Source: JALUZX01 sp964561605 | GTDB lineage: Bacteria; Planctomycetota; UBA1135; JALUZX01 | NCBI GenBank assembly: GCA_964561605.1 | Contig: CAZLQD010000010.1 | Coordinates: forward strand, 62,001-126,000 | Length of the DNA: 64,000 nucleotides | Reading direction: 5' to 3' | Part shown: piece after piece, positions 33,829 to 41,553 of the stretch | Layout: each line of letters opens with the position of its first letter | Numbering within the stretch: the stretch's first letter is position 1 | The notes under the pieces: model-generated | The model's input: only the letters and a program-made list of their open reading frames with translations | What the model was told of the DNA's origin: nothing | Database searches by the model: none | Program-made: the position numbers and the translations under genes

Positions 33829-34820
33829 CACGGAAGGGACCTCCATCCCTCCAGGAGGCGATCGGCCGCTTCCCGGAGGCTTCCCTGGAATTCCGCCCCC
33901 GCCGCCTCGGGATGCCCGCCTCCGCCCAGGAACCTGGCGAGGGCCAGGGCCTCCCCTCCCCCCTTGGAGCGTATGCTGAACTTCACCCCCCCCTCTTCCA
34001 GTTCGTAGAGCACGGCCGTCACGGCCACGGTCTCCATGGAAAGCAGGGGACGGGTGAGGATCTCCGACTCGAATTGCCGGAAACCGGCCCCGACGATGTC
34101 CTTGCGTTCTACCGTAACATAAGCCAGCTTCCCGCCTTCCCCCTCCAGGCGGGCACCCGAGAGGGCCTTCCCCATGAGGCGGGCCGTCCCCTCCGGGTAC
34201 CTGCGGAACACCAGGTCGTAGATCCGCCACGAGGGGAGGCTGGGGCCGCACTCCTCGTGGAGATAGTCGAGGGCCCGAAACACCCTCTGATCCGTATTCG
34301 AGTTCTGGAGCCAGTTGGTGTCCGTCAGGATCCCCGTGAGGAGGGCCGCGGCCTCATCGGGCGAGGGTTTCACCTCCATGGAACGGAAGAGGTCCAGGAC
34401 CAGGAGGGCCGTGGCGGCGGCGGAGGGATCCAACACCCTCACCGATTCGAAGCCGGGAGGGAAGTCCCCCTCGTCCCGGTGGTGGTCCATCACCAGGACC
34501 TTGCCGCCTCTCCCTTCCAGGGCCTTCCCTGGAGCCCCCACCCTGGAGAGGCGGTGGCAATCCAGGAGGACCAGGACCTCCGCCTCGGGCAATTCGGGCC
34601 TCTCCTCCCAGACCTGGGCCCCCTCCAGGCCCGGCAGGAAGTCGAACCAGCCCGGCGGAGATTTCTCCAGGAGGAGCCTCCCCTCTCCGCCCGCCTTCCG
34701 GACCAGGCCCAGGAAGGCCGACATGGACCCCAGGCAGTCTCCGTCGGGTCCCTTGTGACCCAGGATCAGGAAGCTCTTCCCCCCGCGGATCCATTGGAGG
34801 GCTTTTTCCGGGATCTTCAT
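33828..34820 (-). CDS. nrnA: DHH/DHHA1 phosphoesterase, NrnA-like
   Basis: 330 residues with the full DHH set: GHKGPDGDCLGS at 21-32 (His22, Asp26, Asp28), LLDCHR (~90), MDHHRD (~116) and a C-terminal DHHA1 domain ending with FLGGGGHPEAAG. NrnA enzymes degrade nanoRNA and, in many bacteria, dephosphorylate pAp. The ATG at 34820 lies behind GGATGG; an in-frame TTG four codons upstream is less likely. Its stop overlaps the next start as TGATG. Cytoplasmic, no signal. NrnA is often found where Orn is absent. Confidence 0.9.
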   Translation of the reverse strand: MKIPEKALQWIRGGKSFLILGHKGPDGDCLGSMSAFLGLVRKAGGEGRLLLEKSPPGWFDFLPGLEGAQVWEERPELPEAEVLVLLDCHRLSRVGAPGKALEGRGGKVLVMDHHRDEGDFPPGFESVRVLDPSAAATALLVLDLFRSMEVKPSPDEAAALLTGILTDTNWLQNSNTDQRVFRALDYLHEECGPSLPSWRIYDLVFRRYPEGTARLMGKALSGARLEGEGGKLAYVTVERKDIVGAGFRQFESEILTRPLLSMETVAVTAVLYELEEGGVKFSIRSKGGGEALALARFLGGGGHPEAAGAEFQGSLREAADRLLEGWRSLP

Positions 34821-34855
34821 GGCACCATCCAACCCTGGAGAGGGGTTCTATGGCA

Positions 34856-34879
34856 AGGGGCGGCCCGAGAGCCGCCCCT
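34856..34879 (-). terminator. Hairpin downstream of the first glycine-rich lipoprotein gene
   Basis: A 9-bp stem: 34856-34864 pairs exactly with 34871-34879, with a six-base loop. It lies 29 bases past the leftward lipoprotein stop. The following T-tract is short (TTG), so termination may be partial. Confidence 0.5.
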
Positions 34880-34908
34880 GAACCACGAGGGGAAAGGAGA
34901 AGGGGGCC

Positions 34909-37422
34909 TCAGTCGCTCACCACCACGGCCACCCGGTCCACCTGGACGTCCTGGCCGCCGGTGAAGCGCTTGTCCAGGAGCACCACCCAGCGGAAGACCT
35001 GGGGAACGCCCACACCGCCGTTCTTGTTGGGATCGACCAGGTCTTCGATGTCCTTCACCCACCAGGTCTTGGTGGTCTCCACGATCTTCTGTTTGTCGTC
35101 GAGCTGTGCTCCCTGGATGAAGAAGGCCACGGGAGTCTTCCCGAAGATGCAGGGATTGGGGTGTGCCGGGTTGTCCGTGAAGAGGACCGGCTTTCCGCCG
35201 ACCAGGGCGTTGATTTCGTAATACCGGAACTTGGGGAAGATCCTCTTCGTGGCGAACCACTTGGATTCGGCCCCCGTAACGGGATCCGTATCGGTGAGTT
35301 TGCCCACGTTGTCGGAGGAGGGCGCCGGAGCGGCGCTCTTGAACACGCTCGGCGAAGGAGCGGGGTCCATCTCGGCCCGGTAGTAACCGTCGCCGCCCTT
35401 GGCGGAGGTCATCTCCACCGTTCCATAGAGGTCCTTGGAGACCAGCGCGGCACCACCCTGCACGTCCACCCGGCCGTTCACGAGGAGGAACTTCCCGGCC
35501 TGGAAGAGGATGGATCCGCCCCCTCCGCCGCCGCCGGGGGAGAGGCCGCTCCCGGAGTTCTGGCCGGCGCCGCCGCCCAGGCCGCCCTTGGCCAGGACGG
35601 AACCCGTGCCCTGGACGGTCAGGTTGTTCCCCGCCCTGAGAGCCAGGGCACCGCCTCCTCCCCCACCGCCGTTCCCCCGGTTCCAGGTGGGCGAGGAGGT
35701 GCTGAAGCTGCCCCAGGGGCAGACCCCGACGCCGCCCCCGCCGGCACCGCCGACGAGAAGCTGGAAGAGGGAGCTCTTCTGGCTCACCAGGGGAAGGAAG
35801 TGGAAGGAGTTCGATGGGCTGACCAGGGATCCGTGCTTGGCCGAGAGGCTGATCTGGCGCAGGCGCCCAATGGTTCCGGGCGTGGCCGATCCGCCGCCGC
35901 CGCCGGGGGCGGAGAGCTGGATGCAGGTCACCGTATAGTAATCGAGCTTCACCTGCTTGGGGTCCAGCTTGAGGGGATGCTCGGCGCTTCCCTTGCCGCC
36001 CGTTCCGATCTCCTGGCCCTTCTTGGGGTGCCCCGCGGGAACGGGCATGTCCCGGCCCGCCTTGCCCTCGGGCGTTCCCTTCCCGGGTTCGCTCCCCCCG
36101 TCGCCTCCGTCGCCGCCGCCAGGGCCGCCCTTGCCGCCCTCGACGCCGGCCTCGAGAGTACTGTTCCACTTGGCCACTTCCTTGGGAGCGAATCCGCTCA
36201 CGTCCAGGATCCCCTCGATGTTCACGTTCCCCCTGGCGAAGATCTTCGCCGGATGGGTGCCCACGAACCGGACCGTGACCCCGGCGGGAACGTGGAAGGA
36301 GGCGAACTCGAAGACCCCGTCGGTGATCCGGTGCTCCTGGCCGTCCAGGGAGACCGAGCCAGGAATGGTGGTGTCGTCCGTGTCGAAGACGTAGACATCA
36401 CCGATCTTCTTGGAGCCCACCCGGTAGTCGAAGTCCCCCAGGATCCCCGAGCCGCCGATCCGGCCCGACTTGAGGAAACCGCCGCCCCAGAGGGCGCCCG
36501 TCCTGAGAGGATCCATCTTGGCGTTGTCGTCGAAGGTCTCCGCGATGGCCTCGGGCTTGACGTTGACCTTGGCCGTCCGGAAGTAGAAGCTCTTCGGCCG
36601 GATGGTCTTCCCCGAGAGGTCACGGATCACGGCGTTCAAGGTGACCATCACGTTGATGTCCCCGGGAAGGACCGCCTTGGGGGTCAAGGTGAGCTGGGCC
36701 CAGTTCTTGAGCTGGTCCACCTGGACCTCCCGCTTCGTGGGGACCCGCATCCCCGTGGCGGGATCCTTCTGGTAGACCACCACCTCCACGGCGTCGGGAT
36801 TCAAGGCCGTGCTTGCGATGATGTATTCGGAGAACTCCAGGACGATCTGGGTGTGATTGTCCACTCCCGTCGTCTGGGAAGGAACGACCATCCTGGCCTC
36901 GGGGGGTTTCCCGTCCAGGTCGATCACGTCCTTGCTGACCCGGACGGTGCAGGTCACCGGCCTCTGGAGGGCCACACCGCCCGTGGAGACTATGCTCTTG
37001 GGAGCCTTGGGGCCCGCCGGGAGGAAGATGGTATAGGTCTCGCCCTTCTGGAATCCGAAGAAGGTCTGGTTGCCCACCTCCCGGATCTCGGGGACGAAGA
37101 AGACCGTCGGGCCGTTGACCACGAACTTCCCCGTAGGCGAAATGCCCGAGGAGGTCTTGATGGAGAAGGTGTCGGAATTCACCGACGCCGGATCCACGTC
37201 GTTGTTGAAACGGAAGATCAGCATCTGGTTGACGGCGATGTCCGTCATGGTGCACCCCGTGGGGGTGCATCCCAGGTTGCAGGATGCCAGGCAGAAAGAC
37301 CTGGGGCCCCCGCAAATGCCGGAGAGGTTGGTCACCTTCCCGCTTCCCGAAGAACCGCCGCCGCACCCGAAGGTGGCGACGAGAAGAACCGCCAAACCGA
37401 TCGTTCCAGGAAGAAGCTTCAC
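34909..37422 (-). CDS. Giant glycine-rich Ig-like (Big_5-type) lipoprotein A
   Basis: 837 residues from a GTG start with GGGGGA upstream. A lipoprotein signal ends at Cys20 (ATFGC). A cysteine cluster follows (Cys37, 44, 48, 52, 57; FCLASCNLGCTPTGC), then an Ig-like domain with IFRFNNDVDPASVNSDTFSI and a second with QIVLEFSEYIIASTALNPDA. A segment ITDGVFEFASFHVPAGVTVR with the following FVGTHPAKIFARG leads into a ~300-residue glycine-rich region of GG/GGX runs. The C-terminal beta domain contains YYEINALVGGKPVLFTD and FRWVVLLDKRF. It is most likely surface-exposed. The neighbouring gene is a close paralogue of the same design. Function unknown; adhesive or structural roles are guesses. Confidence 0.82.
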   Translation of the reverse strand: MKLLPGTIGLAVLLVATFGCGGGSSGSGKVTNLSGICGGPRSFCLASCNLGCTPTGCTMTDIAVNQMLIFRFNNDVDPASVNSDTFSIKTSSGISPTGKFVVNGPTVFFVPEIREVGNQTFFGFQKGETYTIFLPAGPKAPKSIVSTGGVALQRPVTCTVRVSKDVIDLDGKPPEARMVVPSQTTGVDNHTQIVLEFSEYIIASTALNPDAVEVVVYQKDPATGMRVPTKREVQVDQLKNWAQLTLTPKAVLPGDINVMVTLNAVIRDLSGKTIRPKSFYFRTAKVNVKPEAIAETFDDNAKMDPLRTGALWGGGFLKSGRIGGSGILGDFDYRVGSKKIGDVYVFDTDDTTIPGSVSLDGQEHRITDGVFEFASFHVPAGVTVRFVGTHPAKIFARGNVNIEGILDVSGFAPKEVAKWNSTLEAGVEGGKGGPGGGDGGDGGSEPGKGTPEGKAGRDMPVPAGHPKKGQEIGTGGKGSAEHPLKLDPKQVKLDYYTVTCIQLSAPGGGGGSATPGTIGRLRQISLSAKHGSLVSPSNSFHFLPLVSQKSSLFQLLVGGAGGGGVGVCPWGSFSTSSPTWNRGNGGGGGGGALALRAGNNLTVQGTGSVLAKGGLGGGAGQNSGSGLSPGGGGGGGSILFQAGKFLLVNGRVDVQGGAALVSKDLYGTVEMTSAKGGDGYYRAEMDPAPSPSVFKSAAPAPSSDNVGKLTDTDPVTGAESKWFATKRIFPKFRYYEINALVGGKPVLFTDNPAHPNPCIFGKTPVAFFIQGAQLDDKQKIVETTKTWWVKDIEDLVDPNKNGGVGVPQVFRWVVLLDKRFTGGQDVQVDRVAVVVSD

Positions 37423-37633
37423 TGCGTCCCCCGCTTCATGCTCGATCGTCCCCCGCCCTCTTCCAGGCCCGAAGGGCCCCGCCGGACGGGAAAACGAAAC
37501 CGTGTCTCAAGAAACATAACCTCAGCCCGGCGGCCGGGAGGGGAGCAAGACCCGACGGGCCTTCTCCGCCCACCCTCCACTCGACGCTCGACCTGGCCGC
37601 CATCTCGACTCGACCTTCCTCGAAGGACTTCCC

Positions 37634-40183
37634 TCATCCCCTGGCGAAGATGGTGACCTTCTTCACCACCACCCGCCCAGGGGCGGGGACGACGGACTTG
37701 TCGAAGAGCAGGATCCAACGGACCGACGTGGGCCGGGCCGTGGGCTTCCCGCCGAACCAATTCTTCAACTCGTTCAGATCGGCGCACCGGGTGACCCACT
37801 TGGTCAAGGTCCCGGATACGGGCTGACCCTGGCTGTCCACCTGGGCTCCCTGGAGGAAGATGGCCACGGGCGTGCCCTTGCCGGGATCGAACCGGGCCAG
37901 GGTCCCCTTCCGGGGATCGTCGGAGTAGACCAGGGGCTTTCCGTTCACCTCGGCTTCGATCTCGTAGTGATCGAAGAAGGGCATGAGCCGCCTGGTCTGG
38001 TAGAAGAGGGACCTGGCTCCCGTGATGGAATCGCTGTCCGTGAGGAGCCCGACGTTCTTCTCCGTGGGCGCCGGGGTGAAGCCCGCCAGTTCGCCCACCA
38101 GGGGCTTGGGATTGGCCTCCACCCGGAGATACCCGTAGCCGCCGCTCCCGCCCTGGGACATGGTTCCCCCGCCGTAGAAGACCATCTCGGTGTATTTTCC
38201 GCCCGTTCCGCCGGGGGCCCACACTTTGCCCTGGGAGTAGAACTTCCCGCCCAGCTGGAAGAGGATGTTCCCGCCCGAACCGCCTCCGCCGGGCATGGCC
38301 CGCTGGGCGGCCTGGGGATTGGGGGAATTCCCGCCGGCTGCCTCCAGGATCCCCGTCTGGCCGATGACGATGTTTCCTCCGCACCGGATCAGAAGGGCGC
38401 CGCCGCCGGCTCCGCCGCCCTGGCCGGTGTGCCACTCGACAGACACGGACTTCATGCTTCCCACGGGGGAAGAGCCGCCCCCGCCTCCGCCGGACCCGCC
38501 GGCCAGGAACTGGAGGATGCTGGGCTCGTTGGCCAGCTTGGGAAGGTAGGGAAAGACCGGCCCCGGATTGTTGTCGGGGGGCACGTCGGTCTTGAGGAAC
38601 TTCTTGTCGTAGGAGCCCGTAAGGGTTCCGTAGCCCTTGGTTCCCTGGGTGAAGTTGCTCCCCCCCGCGCCGCCGGCCGCGACCTGGGCCGAGACCCAGC
38701 CGCCGAAACCGTTGTAGGTCACCAGGGAGGCCGAGGCGGGGAAGACCGGGCTGCCCTTGCCGGCGCTCGCCTTGGCGGCGGCCGAGTTGTACCGGGCGCT
38801 CCCCTTGGGGAAGGACACGGGAGCCCCGTCCTGGCCGTTGCCCATCTTCTGGGCGCCCACGCCCCCGGCTCCGCCGCCGCAGTTGGAGGCCCCGCCCTTT
38901 CCGGGAACGGAACTCATACCGTTGTGGACGGGCGCGTTGCCCCCGTTCACCTCGATCTTTCCGTCGATCCGGGCCTCTCCGCGGACCAGGATCTTGGGAA
39001 CGTTGGCTCCCTGGAAGCGGATGGTCAGGCCCTTGGGAACGACGAAGGTCTCGAATTCGAAGACCCCGTCGGTGACGGTGATGTCCTGGCCCGTGAGGGT
39101 GTATTCACCCTTGACCGTAACCGAATCGGTGCTCAACACCAGGACGCCCCCCTTGGGCTCCACGCCGGCGAACATGTTCTTGTCGAAAGGCCCCAGGATG
39201 CCGCTGCCGCCGATCTGTCCCGGAGAGAGGGCCGAGGGTCCCCACTTGGCGCCCGTGGCGGCCTCGTCCCTCATGTTGGTGTTGTGGAAGTCCTCGGCCA
39301 GTTCCACCATGGCGGCGCCCGTGTCCTTGACCTGGAAAGTAAAGACCTGGGCCTTGGCCGGCTTGCCGGCCAGGTCCCGGATCTCCCCCTTCACCCGCAC
39401 TTCCACCGTGGAGTTCGGGGGAAGGAGGATGGAAGGCTTCAGGGTGAGCTGCACCTTCTGGCTCACCGGGTCGGCCTGGGCGAAGCGCTGGCACTGGACC
39501 AGTGTGGGGATCCCGCCGCCCATGCTCACGTAGACGTCCACGGCCGTCGGGTTGGTGACGGTGCTCATGGCCAGGAGCTCGGAGAATTCCAGGACGATGA
39601 GGGTGTCGGGATCCACGTCCTTGGTCTTGGCAGGAACGATCATCCTGGCTTCGGGAGGGGCGTTGTTGGGATCGATCACGCCCAGGGAGGCCGTCAGGGT
39701 GCAGAGGAGCCCCTTGTAGAGCTTGAACCCGTTGGAGGAGCGGATGGTATCCCCTCCCTCGTCCTGGCCCGGGATGTGAAGGGTGTAGGTCTCGCCCCGG
39801 TCGAAGCCGAAGGAGGTCTTGTTGGAGCTCACCACCACCGAAGGGGTGAAGATGACCATGTTGTCCCGAACGGTGTACTCCCCGGAAGGCCTCTTCCCCG
39901 TGCTGGTCTTGATGGAGAAGGTGGAGGTGTTCACCGATGCCGGGTCCACCGTCCGGTTGAAGGTCATGATCAGCTGCTGATTCACGGCGATCACCGTGAC
40001 GCCGCACCCCCCGCCGCTGCATCCCAGGTTGCACCCCGTGAGGCAGAAGCTGCCCGCCGGAGCCCCGGCGCAGCTGCCCGCGGCCCCTGCCACCCGGGAA
40101 GAACCGGACCCTCCACTGCTGCAGGAAGAGAAGAAGAGAGCCAGAGCAAAGAGACCAAGGAAGCCGGGAAGTCGAAGCTTCAT
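37634..40183 (-). CDS. Giant glycine-rich Ig-like lipoprotein B
   Basis: 849 residues; the ATG at 40183 follows GAGG. Lipobox FSSC gives lipidated Cys21. A cysteine cluster at 38, 47, 51, 55 and 60 matches lipoprotein A (FCLTGCNLGCSGGGC). Two Ig-like units follow, with LIMTFNRTVDPASVNTSTFS and LIVLEFSELLAMSTVTNPTA. The shared segment VTDGVFEFETFVVPKGLTIR leads into a glycine-rich central region. The C-terminal beta domain includes HYEIEAEVNGKPLVYSD and RWILLFDKS. The two genes probably arose by tandem duplication and then diverged. An AT-rich promoter candidate lies ~65 bases upstream. Confidence 0.82.
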   Translation of the reverse strand: MKLRLPGFLGLFALALFFSSCSSGGSGSSRVAGAAGSCAGAPAGSFCLTGCNLGCSGGGCGVTVIAVNQQLIMTFNRTVDPASVNTSTFSIKTSTGKRPSGEYTVRDNMVIFTPSVVVSSNKTSFGFDRGETYTLHIPGQDEGGDTIRSSNGFKLYKGLLCTLTASLGVIDPNNAPPEARMIVPAKTKDVDPDTLIVLEFSELLAMSTVTNPTAVDVYVSMGGGIPTLVQCQRFAQADPVSQKVQLTLKPSILLPPNSTVEVRVKGEIRDLAGKPAKAQVFTFQVKDTGAAMVELAEDFHNTNMRDEAATGAKWGPSALSPGQIGGSGILGPFDKNMFAGVEPKGGVLVLSTDSVTVKGEYTLTGQDITVTDGVFEFETFVVPKGLTIRFQGANVPKILVRGEARIDGKIEVNGGNAPVHNGMSSVPGKGGASNCGGGAGGVGAQKMGNGQDGAPVSFPKGSARYNSAAAKASAGKGSPVFPASASLVTYNGFGGWVSAQVAAGGAGGSNFTQGTKGYGTLTGSYDKKFLKTDVPPDNNPGPVFPYLPKLANEPSILQFLAGGSGGGGGGSSPVGSMKSVSVEWHTGQGGGAGGGALLIRCGGNIVIGQTGILEAAGGNSPNPQAAQRAMPGGGGSGGNILFQLGGKFYSQGKVWAPGGTGGKYTEMVFYGGGTMSQGGSGGYGYLRVEANPKPLVGELAGFTPAPTEKNVGLLTDSDSITGARSLFYQTRRLMPFFDHYEIEAEVNGKPLVYSDDPRKGTLARFDPGKGTPVAIFLQGAQVDSQGQPVSGTLTKWVTRCADLNELKNWFGGKPTARPTSVRWILLFDKSVVPAPGRVVVKKVTIFARG

Positions 40184-40249
40184 CAGGAACCTCGCGTGTT
40201 CAGCCTGTGGATCCACCCTCCCCTCCGAGGCGAGGGACTCAACCTTTTC

Positions 40250-40278
40250 AATATACAAGCCCCGAAGGACTCTGGAAA
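40250..40278 (-). promoter_or_regulatory. Promoter candidate for lipoprotein B
   Basis: Reading leftwards, TTTCCA (40278-40273) and TATATT (40255-40250) are separated by 17 bases. The -10 box is a strong AT patch in a GC-rich context and sits about 65 bases before the ATG. Confidence 0.45.
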
Positions 40279-40344
40279 ACATTGCCTTGCCCCGGCCGGG
40301 AAGATCTTGGAATCTCTCCCGCCGGGAAGCCGGAAAAGACCGAG

Positions 40345-40407
40345 GTTGGCACACTCTTCGCGGGTGGCCGTACCTAGCTGGTTCGAGGATGCAATCCTCG
40401 TGCCAAC
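40345..40407 (+). other. Structured element in the 332-bp divergent intergenic region
   Basis: The gap between lipoprotein B and the HEAT-like gene (40184-40515) holds no gene. Within it, GTTGGCAC (40345-40352) is exactly complementary to GTGCCAAC (40400-40407), enclosing a perfect small hairpin GAGGAT/ATCCTC (40385-40390 with 40394-40399). The nested layout looks like a folded RNA or a DNA cruciform control element. It does not match a riboswitch, ribozyme or tRNA that I recognise. Nothing else is evident in the gap except the leftward promoter candidate. Confidence 0.4.
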
Positions 40408-40515
40408 GAGGCCCCAGCCTTTCCAGGCGTTCAATTTTACCTCAGAATGGCCTTTCCGGCCCGGCTGGCCGGGGAAGGCAGTGCGATAACGGCCAGGGAG
40501 TGTGCGGAAACGCCC

Positions 40516-41553
40516 ATGAGACCGATGGAATCCAACCAACCTTCGATCCAGGCCCGGGAAACTCGAAGCGGGACACCCGCCCTCCTGGGCGGCTTCTTTC
40601 TCCTCACCCTGGCGGCCCTGATCCCGCCCCTCCTGGTGCTCTTCTTCCTGGTGATGCCCACCCTGGAGAATCTCGAGAAGGGACAGAAGGAGATCACCTC
40701 CCGCCTGGAAAGGATCGAGAAGATCACCTCTCTCTCCTACTTCTCCCGGGACCCCAAGAAGGCCACCCTGCCGGAGATCCTGAAGTTCCTCCGGTTCTGG
40801 ACCGAAGAGGAGACCCTCTGCCTCCCCCAGGAGGTGAAGCAGTGCAAGGACCGGGAGATGACCGCCGTCAAGGCCCTGGAAGCCCTGGGGAAACCTGCTC
40901 TGGAGGCCCTGGCCAGGGAGGCCCTCGCCCCGGACGAACACGCAGGGGCCAAGTATTACAGGAAGGCCATCCTGGACGCCCTGGCCCTGATCGATCCGGA
41001 CCGGGCCGCCGACGTGGCGGAGAAGATCCTCCTGGGCCGGACCTACTCCACCCAGGCCCGCATCTTCGCCGCCAGGAAGCTCCTGGAGGTCTCCCGGGAC
41101 CGGGGAGTCCAGGCCCTGAGAGCGGCCGTGAAGGAGAACGACCACAGGAGCCTCGACGGGTATGCCGTCCTGGTCCAGACCTACCTGGAGGAGACGACCG
41201 ACCAGGCCCGGGGTGAGGTGATCTACAAGATCCTCCACAGGGACACCCTGGACCTCTCCACCCTGCAGGAAATCCTCCAGGCCGTCCCCCTCCTGGACAG
41301 GAAGGATCCCTACCTCGAGAAGATCTGCAAGGACCTGGTGAAGCTCTTCTTCCGGCGGAACCTGGAGTCCTTCCGGGCGGCCGTTCTCTTCCGCCCTCTC
41401 TCGCCCAACCTGACCCGCCAGATCATCCGCTCCCTGGCGGAGGTCCTCCCTCCCAGGACACTCAAGCCCTTCCTGGAGGAAGCCCTCAAGGTCACCGTCG
41501 AGGAGGGGACGCGCCAGGAGATCCTGAAGTATCTCCGGGAGAAGTGCCGCTGA
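40516..41553 (+). CDS. Membrane-anchored helical-repeat (HEAT-like) protein
   Basis: 345 residues with one N-terminal membrane helix (GGFFLLTLAALIPPLLVLFF, ~25-45), a short coiled-coil stretch (LENLEKGQKEITSRLERIEK) and then pairs of helices resembling HEAT/armadillo repeats, for example MTAVKALEALGKPALEALAR and QARIFAARKLLEVSRDRGVQ. No enzymatic motif. The ATG at 40516 is preferred over one at 40447, which lacks a ribosome binding site; another ATG at 40525 is also possible. It converges with the TMTC-like gene, with 62 bp of antisense overlap at the 3' ends. Probably a protein-protein interaction scaffold; function unknown. Confidence 0.75.
   Translation: MRPMESNQPSIQARETRSGTPALLGGFFLLTLAALIPPLLVLFFLVMPTLENLEKGQKEITSRLERIEKITSLSYFSRDPKKATLPEILKFLRFWTEEETLCLPQEVKQCKDREMTAVKALEALGKPALEALAREALAPDEHAGAKYYRKAILDALALIDPDRAADVAEKILLGRTYSTQARIFAARKLLEVSRDRGVQALRAAVKENDHRSLDGYAVLVQTYLEETTDQARGEVIYKILHRDTLDLSTLQEILQAVPLLDRKDPYLEKICKDLVKLFFRRNLESFRAAVLFRPLSPNLTRQIIRSLAEVLPPRTLKPFLEEALKVTVEEGTRQEILKYLREKCR

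Noticed and set aside
40380..40410. tRNA-like GGTTCGA in the divergent intergenic region
   Set aside because: No acceptor stem, D-arm or anticodon arm can be built around it.
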